From Nitrospira sp. CR1.3 (lineage in GTDB: Bacteria > Nitrospirota > Nitrospiria > Nitrospirales > Nitrospiraceae): DNA of 64,000 bases. Position numbers and translations under genes: made by a program. Of this stretch, positions 1 to 8,394 are shown one piece after another. Each line of letters opens with the position of its first letter. Positions within the stretch are counted from its first letter, which is position 1. Below the pieces are notes generated by a model. It saw nothing but the letters and a program-made list of their open reading frames with translations, did no database searches and had not been told where the DNA came from. The stretch is from positions 124,001 through 188,000 of the forward strand of contig WIAH01000001.1 of the NCBI GenBank assembly GCA_014055525.1, given 5' to 3'.

Positions 1-2
1 AC

Positions 3-452
3 GTCGGCTACGAATTCAGTTTGATCGGTAAGGATCAGTCTGTCGGCGACGCAGACAGACTTCGTGTGCCGCTCGACGAGGGCGCAACGGTGATCGCCGC
101 CCATGCCTGCAGCAACGGCTTGATTCTCTACGAGAAATTCCTGCCGACTCTGCTGAGATTTTCCAAAACCTACCCGAACTTCTACGCCGACATCTCCGCC
201 ATCACGCTGCCCAATCGCCTGCGGATGCTGCTGCACCTGCGCCGTTATCCGGAAATCCACGACCGGCTGCTGTTCGGCACCGACTATCCCTTGTCCGTCT
301 TCCATGCGGCTGCATGGGGACGTGTCGCGCTAAGGACGCTCCGGGACATGATACGCACCACAAATCGGTTCGATCGGCAGGTGGCGGTCTGTCGAGGGTT
401 GGGACTTGGCTTTCGCTCATTCGGCGAATTACTCGCTCGGCCCAAGACATAA
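3..452 (+). CDS. Amidohydrolase-family metal-dependent hydrolase, C-terminal part
   Basis: The gene enters from the left edge of the window and the frame is open from the first bases, so only the C-terminal 149 or so residues are present. The visible part has the end of an amidohydrolase TIM barrel: a buried strand reading VIAAHACSNG, then NFYADISA, and the late motif RLLFGTDYPLS, whose Asp is the usual catalytic or metal-binding Asp of the amidohydrolase-2 (PF04909-like) family. The substrate cannot be read from this fragment. It ends just before the sigma factor gene, on the same strand. Confidence 0.7.
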   Translation, partial: VGYEFSLIGKDQSVGDADRLRVPLDEGATVIAAHACSNGLILYEKFLPTLLRFSKTYPNFYADISAITLPNRLRMLLHLRRYPEIHDRLLFGTDYPLSVFHAAAWGRVALRTLRDMIRTTNRFDRQVAVCRGLGLGFRSFGELLARPKT

Positions 453-468
453 CGAGGGACCGTTCCGC

Positions 469-966
469 ATGGATCGAGACCAGATTCTCGCCGCCCTCCG
501 CGAAAGGATACTGGCCTTCGCAACATCACGGGTATCGAGAGATCTCGCGGAGGATCTCACACAGGACGCGCTCGTCGTCCTGCAAGAAAAGTATCCTCAG
601 GTCACGGAGCTGACCGAGCTGGTTCCCCTGGCCTTCCAAGTGCTGCGCTTTAAGATGCTGGACGCGCACCGTAAGTCGCTCCGGCGCGGAGAGTATAATC
701 AGGAATCCATCGACGAACTGCCTCTGGCCGATCCGGCCGACGACCCATTGAGACAGCTGGATCAGAAACAACGGGTCGATCGTCTGGCCGCCGCCTTGGC
801 GCAACTGGGAGAGCGCTGCCGTGAGTTATTCAAGTGGAAACTGGAGGGTAAAAGCTTTCCGGAAATTCAAAGACTCATGGGCCAACGCTCTGTGAACACG
901 ATCTACTCGTGGGACCTGCGCTGCAGGAAGCAGCTCTTGAGCCTGATGGGTGGGAGTTGGGAATGA
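469..966 (+). CDS. ECF-type RNA polymerase sigma factor
   Basis: A 165-residue sigma-70 family protein of ECF size. The sigma-2 region includes AEDLTQDALVVLQEKY and a helix around AFQVLRFKMLDAHRK. The sigma-4 region is LGERCRELFKWKLEGKSFPEIQ followed by a helix ending SWDLRCRKQLL, which fits the promoter -35 recognition helix-turn-helix. The ATG at 469 follows a GAGGG ribosome site, whereas an upstream in-frame ATG at 406 would overlap the preceding gene. It is followed by a membrane protein with anti-sigma-like layout, so the two probably form a regulator pair. The regulon is unknown. Confidence 0.85.
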   Translation: MDRDQILAALRERILAFATSRVSRDLAEDLTQDALVVLQEKYPQVTELTELVPLAFQVLRFKMLDAHRKSLRRGEYNQESIDELPLADPADDPLRQLDQKQRVDRLAAALAQLGERCRELFKWKLEGKSFPEIQRLMGQRSVNTIYSWDLRCRKQLLSLMGGSWE

Positions 967-974
967 GGGGAGAT

Positions 975-1051
975 GTTCTGAGTTCTGAGTTCTGAGTTCT
1001 GAGTTCTGAGTTCTGCACGCTTCACGAGATACAAACGACGAGCGACGAGGA
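975..1051 (+). repeat. Heptanucleotide tandem repeat in the sigma/anti-sigma spacer
   Basis: Eleven consecutive 7-bp units fill the spacer exactly: five perfect copies of GTTCTGA, then GTTCTGC, ACGCTTC, ACGAGAT, ACAAACG, ACGAGCG and ACGAGGA. The last unit gives a GACGAGG that can serve as the ribosome site for the ATG at 1054. The second half is diverged in sequence but keeps the 7-bp period. It resembles the short tandemly repeated repetitive (STRR) sequences known in cyanobacteria, but no link is shown. Confidence 0.9.
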
Positions 1052-1053
1052 TT

Positions 1054-2400
1054 ATGTCTGAGCATGAGCTGGAAAAACTGCTCGGCGGATTCGCAGCCGA
1101 TACGCTCACACAAGAGGAGCGGCAGAAGCTGTTTACTGCAGCCCTGCAGGATCAACAACTTTTCAATGCTCTGGCGGACGAGCAGGCGCTGAAAGAGTTG
1201 CTGGCGGATCCTGCTGTGCGGCGCAGGCTGTTAGATTCGGTCCGGCAATCCGGAGCAGCAGACTCGGAACGTCCGCTCTCATGGCTCGATTGGCTCAGGC
1301 GTCCGGCAGGACTCGCCTTCTCCGGCGGCATCGCCGCTGCGGTCTTTGCCGTCGTCCTCGGCACGAAGATTTATCAGGACAGTCTCAACCAGGCGGCGCA
1401 ATCCGTTCGAACAGACGATACGGCGCCGGCAGTCCAGTCTGCTCAGACCCCTTCCGCATCGCAGCCGGAACCTCTCCGACCGGTTGAGTCCTTGGCGAAA
1501 ACGAAGGAGACCATTGCAAAACTCATCGAGCCGGAGAAGAAAGCCGAGTTGGCCGGCAAGTCTGCAAAACGAGAACGGGCGGCGGCGCCTCCGTCAAAGG
1601 AACAACGGGACGAAGCAGGCAAACAAGCCAAGGCGCCTGCTACTGCATCAGGCGGTCCCTCTGAAGAACTGGGGGCTGCGCCGGAACTTCAACCCATGCA
1701 GACACCGATGAACGCGCCCAAGTCCGGCGCCGTCACGAAACCGATCGGCGCCCGTGCGCTCTTCTATGGCGACAACCTAGGCCGGTCCGACCGGCCGGCG
1801 GTGGCCGCAGAGCAAGAACAAGCCCTGCGGCCACATGCCGAATCAGAACCGCAAGCGGTCCAACCGGATCGCAAGATGGATCGTTTTGCCGCCGCCGGCA
1901 AAGCTGCGGGACCTGCCGCCCGCATGAGACCGTTGGGGCTCCGTTATAGTTTGGTCCTGCGCGGAGCAGAGGGACAGGAGCGGGAAGTGGACGCGGCCGC
2001 CGCATTGAACAGTGCAGGACCAGTGAGCTTCGCCGTAGAAACCAACCAGGATGCCTATCTCCAGATCTGGAAGACGCTGGGGCCCTCTATGCCGGAACTC
2101 CTGTTTCCTGAAAAAGCGACGGGCCGAATCTCTGAGAAGGTCATGGCGGGTCAACGCCGGATCATTCCTTTACCTGCAGAGAGCGGAGCTGCGGCACTCA
2201 TCGTCCGTCTCTCTCGAGCTCCGTTCGGGCCCATCACAAGGCAGGAAGCCGCCATGTTTGAACGGCCATCTCCTGATCAATCGCAGGAATCCATCGCTCC
2301 AGGCGGGCCGGCCGGTGCGCAGGAACAAGCCACCTACGTCGTCAGTCAAGATCCATCCCCGAGCGCACAGATCGTCGCAACTATTTCCCTTGGCCGGTAA
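1054..2400 (+). CDS. Putative membrane anti-sigma factor with C-terminal DUF4384-like domain
   Basis: A 448-residue single-pass membrane protein. The N-terminal 80 residues (EHELEKLLGGFAADTLTQEE...) form a small helical cytoplasmic domain like those of anti-sigma factors, but no zinc-finger HxxxCxxC motif is seen. A transmembrane helix lies at about residues 87-108. A long Ala/Pro/Lys/Glu-rich linker follows, and then a C-terminal beta-rich domain at about 290-395 (YSLVLRGAEGQE..., FAVETNQDAYLQIW, LLFPEKATG) resembling DUF4384. Its place directly after an ECF sigma gene supports an anti-sigma role sensing the periplasm; that role is inferred. Confidence 0.65.
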   Translation: MSEHELEKLLGGFAADTLTQEERQKLFTAALQDQQLFNALADEQALKELLADPAVRRRLLDSVRQSGAADSERPLSWLDWLRRPAGLAFSGGIAAAVFAVVLGTKIYQDSLNQAAQSVRTDDTAPAVQSAQTPSASQPEPLRPVESLAKTKETIAKLIEPEKKAELAGKSAKRERAAAPPSKEQRDEAGKQAKAPATASGGPSEELGAAPELQPMQTPMNAPKSGAVTKPIGARALFYGDNLGRSDRPAVAAEQEQALRPHAESEPQAVQPDRKMDRFAAAGKAAGPAARMRPLGLRYSLVLRGAEGQEREVDAAAALNSAGPVSFAVETNQDAYLQIWKTLGPSMPELLFPEKATGRISEKVMAGQRRIIPLPAESGAAALIVRLSRAPFGPITRQEAAMFERPSPDQSQESIAPGGPAGAQEQATYVVSQDPSPSAQIVATISLGR

Positions 2401-2423
2401 CTCACGCGGCTGACGCCGCCACC

Positions 2424-2894
2424 CTACAGGCCAAGAGCTGAAAGTCCCGGATGGTCGTCGGGGCGACGTCCCAAGGCCCAGTGATACTTGCGGTCCTTCT
2501 CATGGATGGGGAGATCGTTGATGCTCGCAATCCGTCGTCGCATGTATCCCTTCTCGTCGAATTCCCAGTTTTCATTCCCGTAGGAGCGGAACCAATGACC
2601 TGAGTCGTCATGCCACTCATAGGCAAACCTCACGGCAATCCTGTTGCCATGGAAGGCCCACAGCTCCTTGATAAGCCGGTATTCCAATTCCTTACTCCAC
2701 TTTCTGGTCAGGAACTGCACGATCGCCTCGCGCCCGGCGAAGAACTCGGCGCGGTTGCGCCAGACGCTATCTGGTGTATAGGCCAACGCGACTCGCTGCG
2801 GATCGCGGGTATTCCAGGCATCCTCGGCCATGCGGACTTTTTGCGCGGCAGTCTGTTCATCAAACGGCGGCAACGGCGGTCTTGGTGCTTCCAT
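2424..2894 (-). CDS. DUF1348 family (NTF2/SnoaL-like) protein
   Basis: A 156-residue protein with the whole DUF1348 pattern: [47 protein letters not shown], and a C-terminal [18 protein letters not shown]. The fold is a cone-like NTF2 barrel and the biochemical role of the family is unknown. The ATG at 2894 has a GAGG ribosome site 6 bp upstream; the GTG at 2906 lies before that site and is not preferred. It converges on the preceding gene. Confidence 0.85.
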   Translation of the reverse strand: MEAPRPPLPPFDEQTAAQKVRMAEDAWNTRDPQRVALAYTPDSVWRNRAEFFAGREAIVQFLTRKWSKELEYRLIKELWAFHGNRIAVRFAYEWHDDSGHWFRSYGNENWEFDEKGYMRRRIASINDLPIHEKDRKYHWALGRRPDDHPGLSALGL

Positions 2895-2942
2895 GTCGGG
2901 CCTCACATGAATGACTGATTTGGCTTGTCATTTCCGTTTGTC

Positions 2943-3253
2943 TCAAGATTTCCAAATCCCTAAAAATAGTCTCTGACACCCCTCTCCAACAGTGCACGCT
3001 TCGCGCTTGCTACAACGAGCAAGCGCCGCTCGCTTCGGCAAGTTGTGTCCCGGCCTCTCCGGCCATGCGCTCGCAGACCCAGTCCGCCCATGGCCGCCAT
3101 CATGCGCACGAACATTCTTGCAGGGGCAATTGAAAATGTCCCTGCTCTCTCCCCTCGTTTCCTCAGGCGTACGACGATGCTCAGCCACACCCGACAGCAT
3201 TTTCAATGACGTTCCTCGTGGAGCGAATGTAGCCCCTGGAGGTTTTTCTCACT
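2943..3253. other. Gene-free repeat-like stretch with internal inverted repeat
   Basis: No convincing gene is present; the short ORFs here have low-complexity Arg/Ala translations and no ribosome sites. The left half is GC-rich with short inverted stretches such as GCTTGCTACAACGAGCAAGC. The right half contains ATTGAAAATG at 3129-3138 and its exact inverse CATTTTCAAT at 3198-3207, bounding an 80-bp segment that looks like a small MITE or REP-type element. I suspect it is a dispersed intergenic repeat of this genome, but only one copy is in the window. Confidence 0.4.
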
Positions 3254-3688
3254 TCAGGCTATCGACTGAGAATAGTCCCTTAATCTGATAATTCGACCGG
3301 CGTGATGGGCCTTCCGATAATATTGCTCATCGGCCGTGACGAGCGTTGCACCGGGCTTGCTCAGCGCCACGGCATGATAGAGGGTATCGAATAGATGCTG
3401 TTTCAACGTCGCGGCAAGCTCGCAAGCCTTGTGGTACACATCTGCTTCTTCCGCCACAGGCAATTCAAGGGCATGGAGAAGCGAAACGGCTTGGCGAGCC
3501 CGTCCTTGATCCAACCGGACGATCACCGCTGCAGCCTCAGCCAGCCAGTGCGGGGGCTGGAGAACGGCGATACGAGATGCTTTGATGAATTGAAGAATCT
3601 GCAAAGCCTGGAGGGAGTGCGACTCGTCGGCGCGATCACCAAGAATCCACTTGACGATTACGCTGGCATCGAGCACGACCGTCGTCAC
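3254..3688 (-). CDS. vapC: PIN-domain toxin, VapC-like
   Basis: A 144-residue PIN-domain ribonuclease. The acidic metal-binding residues are recognisable: Asp in VVLDASVIVKW (residue 7), Glu in LAEAAAVI, Asp in FDTLYHAVAL and Asp in TADEQYY. This set is typical of VapC toxins that cleave tRNA or rRNA. Its ATG overlaps the stop of the upstream antitoxin gene by 4 bp, so the two are translationally coupled. The target RNA cannot be told from sequence. Confidence 0.85.
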   Translation of the reverse strand: MTTVVLDASVIVKWILGDRADESHSLQALQILQFIKASRIAVLQPPHWLAEAAAVIVRLDQGRARQAVSLLHALELPVAEEADVYHKACELAATLKQHLFDTLYHAVALSKPGATLVTADEQYYRKAHHAGRIIRLRDYSQSIA

Positions 3689-3918
3689 GGCCTTCCGTGT
3701 CTCCTGGCAGCCCGAACAGCGCGATCAGTGACCCGCTTGGTCCGCTTTCGAAGCGCCAACAACTTCTCAACGATCTTGGCCCTTCGACGGCGGCGCTGCC
3801 GCTCCTCCACAGCCTGTCGCATCAACTCGGCCAACACCGCGCTCTTATTCTGGCCGCTGAACGCCTTATCGAACGCTTCCTTCACGTCGGGTGGTACGCT
3901 AAAGTTCACCGTGGCCAT
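3685..3918 (-). CDS. Ribbon-helix-helix antitoxin paired with the PIN toxin
   Basis: A 77-residue protein with an N-terminal ribbon-helix-helix DNA-binding domain (MATVNFSVPPDVKEAFDKAF) and a very basic C-terminal half (ERQRRRRRAK..., RAARRHGRP) expected to bind and block the toxin. The ATG at 3918 has an AGGAG site; the longer frame starting at 4095 is not credible. It sits directly upstream of the PIN toxin and downstream of a palindrome that is probably its own operator. Confidence 0.85.
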   Translation of the reverse strand: MATVNFSVPPDVKEAFDKAFSGQNKSAVLAELMRQAVEERQRRRRRAKIVEKLLALRKRTKRVTDRAVRAARRHGRP

Positions 3919-3931
3919 CGCGACACTCCTA

Positions 3932-3950
3932 TTGTTGAATATTTCAACAA
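3932..3950 (-). promoter_or_regulatory. Palindromic operator of the toxin-antitoxin operon
   Basis: TTGTTGAA and TTCAACAA form a perfect 8-bp inverted repeat with a TAT centre, ending 14 bp before the antitoxin start codon. RHH antitoxins usually bind such sites to repress their own operon. A TTGACA at about 3974-3979 on the same strand could be the -35 box, but the spacing to a -10 is not clear. The operator role is inferred from position and symmetry. Confidence 0.6.
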
Positions 3951-4052
3951 CAGCATGACAGTCACCAAACCCACTGTCAAGGTTGATGGATGAACGGAAC
4001 GATTTCACGGGAACCCCACCCCGTGACGCTACTCCACTGGCTAGGGTACCAT

Positions 4053-4686
4053 ATGAGCGATGATGGACTCGAATCACGCATGGACAAGATCGCATTCACC
4101 GGTAGGATTGTCGGCGTCAAGGCGCGCATCCGCCTGATCCGGTCGTTCGATCAGGTCCCGACCCATCAGTATCAGGGATACACGCTGATTCTTGATGGAG
4201 AGGTGGACGGCCTCCCGCGCATTGGGTTCAGGGTGGCGATTGGCCCGAAAGCCCATGAGCAACACGGGTTCCGCATCGATGACCGCATCAGCGGCACGGC
4301 AATCCCGGTTCCAGACCGCGAAACCGAATGGGCGGAGTTCTACAAGGTGAGCGGACTCCGACTCATCGAGCGGACTCAGCCCGATGCCCCGCCGAGCCCA
4401 ACCGGCGGCATCGCTAGAACAATACCGAGAACGGGGACATCTTCGCCTGAAGCGTGAGACCTGCGAGACGCAATGTGTTCAATGCCCCTTCGGCCTGACG
4501 ATGCCGACGCAGATCATCCTCGATCACTGGAATCCGTCTGAGGTGAAGTGGCGTTTTGAAACGCACTGCTATGGTCCGCGAGACTGCCCGCGATACAAGG
4601 CCGGTCCAGCATACCGCGTCCCCGGCCGCCGGCCAGGTATGATCTTTGTGGATGACGACGTGGAACGCGCCGCGCGAGGCGAGTGA
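4053..4686 (+). pseudogene. OB-fold/Cys-rich hypothetical protein broken by a frameshift
   Basis: Two overlapping frames make one protein. The N-terminal frame (from 4053, ending at 4457) gives MDKIAFTGRIVGVKARIRLI and an OB-like beta barrel to about LRLIER. The C-terminal frame (readable from 4384) gives EQYRERGHLRLKRETC, then CVQCPFGLTMPTQIILDHW, RFETHCYGPRDCPRYKAGP and RKVPGR-like RVPGRRPGM. I recall the joined order as a small uncharacterised bacterial family with these Cys motifs. The frame changes between about 4384 and 4430. It could be a real mutation or an assembly error. Confidence 0.6.
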
Positions 4687-4889
4687 GATCAGCTTACGAA
4701 TGTATGATTGCAAGACTTGACCCCAGTTGGCGACTCCAAAGATGAGGTCGAACACCTCGGTGTGACGAATGAAGTCGCCAAAGTCCTTGATGGATTCTTC
4801 ACGCACCGCCGCATCCTTGGCCGGGGGCATAATGTTTGAGATGGCCAGCAGCCGTCAGTCTACGGCTGAGTGTCCGGCTCGGGATAAGG

Positions 4890-5240
4890 TTAGGTGCCAT
4901 TTGGAACATAGATGAACATGAAGTACGCACAGATAGGCCACCCGACAAAAACGCCAATGCTAAGGGCCATCGAACCAACGATCCGTTCGACGAAAACCCC
5001 AAGCATAGCCGCCAAGATGCCAATGACAAAGATGACGATGGGTGCCCACCAGACAACGTGCCAATCGTAGTAGACCAGGTACGTGAGGCCTGTAAGGGAG
5101 CCCAAAAGCCCCGATATATTAAGCGCCAAAGCGAAGCTCTGACTCGAACCGTGGAAATGCTTGACGTGTAGCTGCTGGTAGAAAACGAAGATACCAAAGA
5201 GACAGAAGAATCCGATGGATGGCCAAGACAGTGCTTGCAT
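4890..5240 (-). CDS. Small four-helix membrane protein (module A, copy 1)
   Basis: A protein of about 116 residues with four predicted transmembrane helices (IGFFCLFGIFVFYQQL, ISGLLGSLTGLTYLVYY, WWAPIVIFVIGILAAMLGVF, GVFVGWPICAYFMFIYVP). It is clearly paralogous to the protein at 13742-14095: both share the CLFGxFVxYQQL start, VVWWAPIVIF and GWPxCAYFMFxYVP. I know no family function. The ATG at 5240 has a GAGGAGA site. It is downstream of the broken LPP20/SmpA-like gene on the same strand. Confidence 0.75.
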   Translation of the reverse strand: MQALSWPSIGFFCLFGIFVFYQQLHVKHFHGSSQSFALALNISGLLGSLTGLTYLVYYDWHVVWWAPIVIFVIGILAAMLGVFVERIVGSMALSIGVFVGWPICAYFMFIYVPNGT

Positions 5241-5405
5241 GTGTGGTTGGTCTCCTCGTGATCGCACCTACCATCGCGGTGAAATGCTCGACGTTCTAGG
5301 CGCGTCTCATTCGAACACAGTGTTAGGCATGGGCGCGAAGCAAAGCAAGCCCCTTCATTATACAACCAGCTCATGTTCCGCCCCATCGCTGAACAAACAT
5401 TATTA

Positions 5406-6347
5406 TCAACATCCTGAAATAGAGCCGACCACGTCTTGCCTACTAAAATGCACGATGCTTTTCCCATATGCCCAAGTGTCCAAGTAGCTTGTAAATGGAT
5501 CTTTCTGGCGACCATCCGGGCTCCCCAGGAGTGTTCTCACCTCCGTTGGAGTCATCCCAGGCGTGATATACCACAAGCCTTCTGAGAGCTCGAATTTACT
5601 CGCTCCTGAATTTGCCGGGCGAGACGGCTCAATTCCTGCTCGCTTGCCTCAAGCTTGGCGTCTGTCTCTTTGAGACGGTCTACCAAGGACCCACTCTGCT
5701 CTGACCGATTGGTGGGCGTGCTGCTCGACTGGAGTTTTGCATTGAGCTGCTGCAGCATCTGCTCAATCTGCCGTTGCTGCTGATCCAGCTTTGCAGCTTT
5801 TTCTCCAAGGGTTACTTGTAACTGAGAAACCGGTAGCAAGGGTGTCCAGTGTCCCCTTGGAACGAGATTCCAATTCATGCTGTTTCTGGTCAAGTGATTG
5901 TTGGATCGCCACCAGTTCCCTGCGTGATTGCTCTAGAGTCTGCTCATGGGCACGACCCTGCGCTTGGAGACGTCCTTGAATCGATACCAGTTTGGTTGCG
6001 GGAACTCGCAAAAGACGATACACGGTAATGGTCCCATCAGGGTTCGGCTCCTCAAAAGTCATTTGCGTCTCAATCACAAGCCCTTGCGCTTCGAGGCTGG
6101 TGATCTGCGCAAAATTCATGAGTTCGACCTTGCCTTGCTCAAACGCTTGCCGTCGCCCCTCCTCAACCGTCCGTGCTTTTGACGCCACTCCCACTACAAA
6201 CAGCTCTTCTCCTTCGATAAAGGATGATTTCTCAGTCCAAAAGGGACGTGCATCCTTGGCGGCCCAGGTAAGAGAAGAGGACAGGAGAATCCCAGTTAGT
6301 GCGACCCCTACAACGGAAATGGCTTGGCACATCTTGTGCTGACTCAT
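5406..6347 (-). pseudogene. LPP20/SmpA-like exported protein with two compensating frameshifts (module B, copy 1)
   Basis: The gene starts at 6347 with a signal peptide (ISVVGVALTGILLSSSLTWA) and an LPP20/FlgT-like domain (GVASKARTVEEGRRQAFEQG). A coiled coil follows (EQTLEQSRRELVAIQQSLDQ). Near 5840 the sense moves to another frame, which carries on the coiled coil (KLDQQQRQIEQMLQQLNAKL). Near 5590-5610 it returns to the first frame and ends in a SmpA/OmlA-like domain (YITPGMTPTEVRTLLGSPDG ... TWAYGKSIVHFS) stopping at 5406. The intact paralogue at 10996-11793 has the same order. A CAAGGG/CCCTTG inverted repeat (5837-5859) sits at the first shift. Confidence 0.7.
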
Positions 6348-6482
6348 AGAGTGGATTCTCCGAATTGTTGAGGGGCCAGCTTCCTAACCTGGCCTGATGC
6401 CGCCGCGTGGCCACTAAGATTACCTCTCCCATGGCAGGTATGGGCGAGTTAGCGATATATGGGGCCTCAGGGGGGAGATGGG

Positions 6483-7577
6483 TCAGTATGTTTTCCAAAC
6501 TAAAGTACTTTCCGTCGGTGGTTGAGCGACAGCATCCGGAGCCCGATCGATTCGAAACCTACCCCCCTCGAAAAAGGTGAGTAGAGGCTCGACCTGATGG
6601 AACACCGGTAGCGTTCTCTTGTCGGTGGGACTGCTACACGCCGCCCTGATTATCCTGCCTAAATCGCGAGCTTCGTGATCGGATATCTCACATGGCCTGA
6701 GGTTTAATCCGATCATCCCGGAGCCATTTTCGGCGGGCTGCAGGCCCTTCGCGGCCCATCCCTTTTGCATCGATGACAAAAACAGGAATGTCATCATGGC
6801 GCCGACAACGACCAGCTTGTCGCTGCCCCTGGAAAGGAGCCATCGAATTCCGCCCGTTCCCGCGTTGATGTAGACCGTATTATCGTTTGGCTCAGATGGG
6901 CCTGGAATCTCGATCCGCCAATCGAATAGCCGGCGCAGATCGTTCTCAACCAGCCTGCATATGGTTAGCGCTTCTCCCGACGACAACTTCATAGGCGGTG
7001 AGTTTTGGAGCATGTCGCAGACATTCTTCTCCCACACTTCCCGGCTCCAACCGGACATAATCGTGGACACCAGTTTTGCGATCGTCCCAAGACACGCTTT
7101 CATCGCCAAGTCCGGAAGCAGCGAGGGCACGTGCCGTTGCACCTTTTCCGCGACCTGGGCCTGGAACTGCTTGTCATTCCACGCCCTGGTCAGGTGCTCC
7201 TTCATTTCGAAGTTACGGTCAGTCGGGATTTGCTTTGCTGTCGATTTTAAAAGTCGCCTAACAGCGAAGAAACAAGCATTATTCAAGTCAAGCATTTCGC
7301 TCTCGTATTGTGGTGGGCGTAATTCCGCTATGAGCGTGTTGAGTGTTTTATGCGAACGAGATCTGGTTTCCAGATTGGTATCATCAAGGAGAGCAGGCAC
7401 CACCGTGTCAGCTATTACCCGCGCCCATGCCCTTCTTTCTTCCACTTCCGAAGCCGACAAGCCATCAATCAGCATTTTTAGATATTTGCCCTGTGATTGG
7501 TCGAATTGCACCGCAAGCGTTTCAAGATCGACCTGCTTACCTTTTTGATTCCGAAAAAAACTACTCAGAAAGCTCAT
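6483..7577 (-). CDS. Hypothetical protein, mostly helical, 364 residues
   Basis: I do not recognise this family. The N-terminal two thirds are rich in alpha helix (VQFDQSQGKYLKMLIDGLSA, EHLTRAWNDKQFQAQVAEKV). There is one possible hydrophobic segment (LVVVGAMMTFLFLSSM, about residue 260) preceded by VYINAGTGGIRWLL. There is no signal peptide at the start. It belongs to a run of unknown minus-strand genes from 9363 down to 4890 and is separated from its upstream neighbour by about 50 bp. Function unknown. Confidence 0.7.
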   Translation of the reverse strand: MSFLSSFFRNQKGKQVDLETLAVQFDQSQGKYLKMLIDGLSASEVEERRAWARVIADTVVPALLDDTNLETRSRSHKTLNTLIAELRPPQYESEMLDLNNACFFAVRRLLKSTAKQIPTDRNFEMKEHLTRAWNDKQFQAQVAEKVQRHVPSLLPDLAMKACLGTIAKLVSTIMSGWSREVWEKNVCDMLQNSPPMKLSSGEALTICRLVENDLRRLFDWRIEIPGPSEPNDNTVYINAGTGGIRWLLSRGSDKLVVVGAMMTFLFLSSMQKGWAAKGLQPAENGSGMIGLNLRPCEISDHEARDLGRIIRAACSSPTDKRTLPVFHQVEPLLTFFEGGRFRIDRAPDAVAQPPTESTLVWKTY

Positions 7578-7625
7578 ACTATTTCGCCTCCTTATTCGTG
7601 AGAAACGGTCTGCGGGAACAACAAG

Positions 7626-7856
7626 TTAGGCTCTTGGACTCCGAATTTTCGATTGGATGTCTTCATCGCTCTGAAGCCACCCGTGAACCCTTTGCCATTG
7701 GTCACCGCTGCATCGGAACGAAAGCAGATGCGATCTGTCTTTTTGCAGCCGGCAAAAAAAGCTGAGCATATCGGCGACAGAGTAAGAGTCGCGTTGCTTC
7801 GACCAAGCGCGCCATTCGGCGACGATCAATTGCTCTGCTTTCGCGACGGTGTGCAT
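7626..7856 (-). CDS. Small hypothetical protein, 76 residues
   Basis: A short gene (MHTVAKAEQLIVAEWRAWSK...) with a strong GGAGGGA ribosome site directly before the ATG, which is the main support. It contains a possible helix-rich start and a Trp-rich C-terminal half (GDQWQRVHGWLQSDED). No family is recognised. It lies between two unknown genes on the same strand and may be co-transcribed with them. Confidence 0.55.
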   Translation of the reverse strand: MHTVAKAEQLIVAEWRAWSKQRDSYSVADMLSFFCRLQKDRSHLLSFRCSGDQWQRVHGWLQSDEDIQSKIRSPRA

Positions 7857-7941
7857 CTTCCCTCCCTGAGCCTAACTGATAAGTCTGCTGTGGCCTACCC
7901 ATTCAACATGGTTTCAGTGCCATCAAATGATTGGTTATGGT

Positions 7942-8337
7942 TCATGAAAACCAACCCTTCTTTATACCCCATCCCTTGCGGAATTCTGGATCAATGTGGG
8001 CGAAATGCGACACTTTCATAACAATGAGATTGAACACGTCGAATACTTGTTCGTCATTGAGTGAAACGCCAGCTTGAGTAGCCATGCCCTTTATGTCTTG
8101 GATAGTGTCCTTGAAGATATCGCCTAAATCCATTGTAACGATGTGGGGAGCAAGCCAGTTCTTCACGTATGCATGCGTAAAAGCATCAACCTGTTGGCGA
8201 AATTCGATTGGGAAATGGTGGTAGGTCTCTTGTATAGCTTGCAGCAATAAAACTTTGTTTAGTGATTGGATTTGCTTCTCAACCAACTTGGGGAGGGTTG
8301 TTCCACGATACTGCTGAACGAGTTCTTGAAGGTTCAT
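7942..8337 (-). CDS. Hypothetical cytoplasmic protein, 131 residues
   Basis: A mostly helical soluble protein (MNLQELVQQYRGTTLPKLVE...) with no signal peptide or membrane segment. An AGGGAGAAA ribosome site precedes the ATG. Its C-terminal region (DEQVFDVFNLIVMKVSHFAH) looks amphipathic. No family is recognised. It is part of the minus-strand run of unknown genes downstream of metK. Confidence 0.65.
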   Translation of the reverse strand: MNLQELVQQYRGTTLPKLVEKQIQSLNKVLLLQAIQETYHHFPIEFRQQVDAFTHAYVKNWLAPHIVTMDLGDIFKDTIQDIKGMATQAGVSLNDEQVFDVFNLIVMKVSHFAHIDPEFRKGWGIKKGWFS

Positions 8338-8394
8338 GCTTTTCTCCCTATGTGCATTAAGTCCTAACGTTCGAGCTGGTAAAGCATGGCAGCG

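Noticed and set aside
2943..3206. Short ORFs on both strands at 2.9-3.3 kb
   Set aside because: Compositionally biased translations and no ribosome sites; the stretch fits a non-coding repeat better.
4428..4445. GAACGGGGACATC resembling REP/IS200-like flanks
   Set aside because: It codes the RERGHL segment of the OB-fold family protein in the expected place, so coding explains it.
4690..4830. Possible gene start on the minus strand (MPPAKDAAVREESIKDFGDF...)
   Set aside because: The peptide looks protein-like, but there is no ribosome site and the rest of the frame runs opposite the OB-fold gene, so at most it is a gene fragment.
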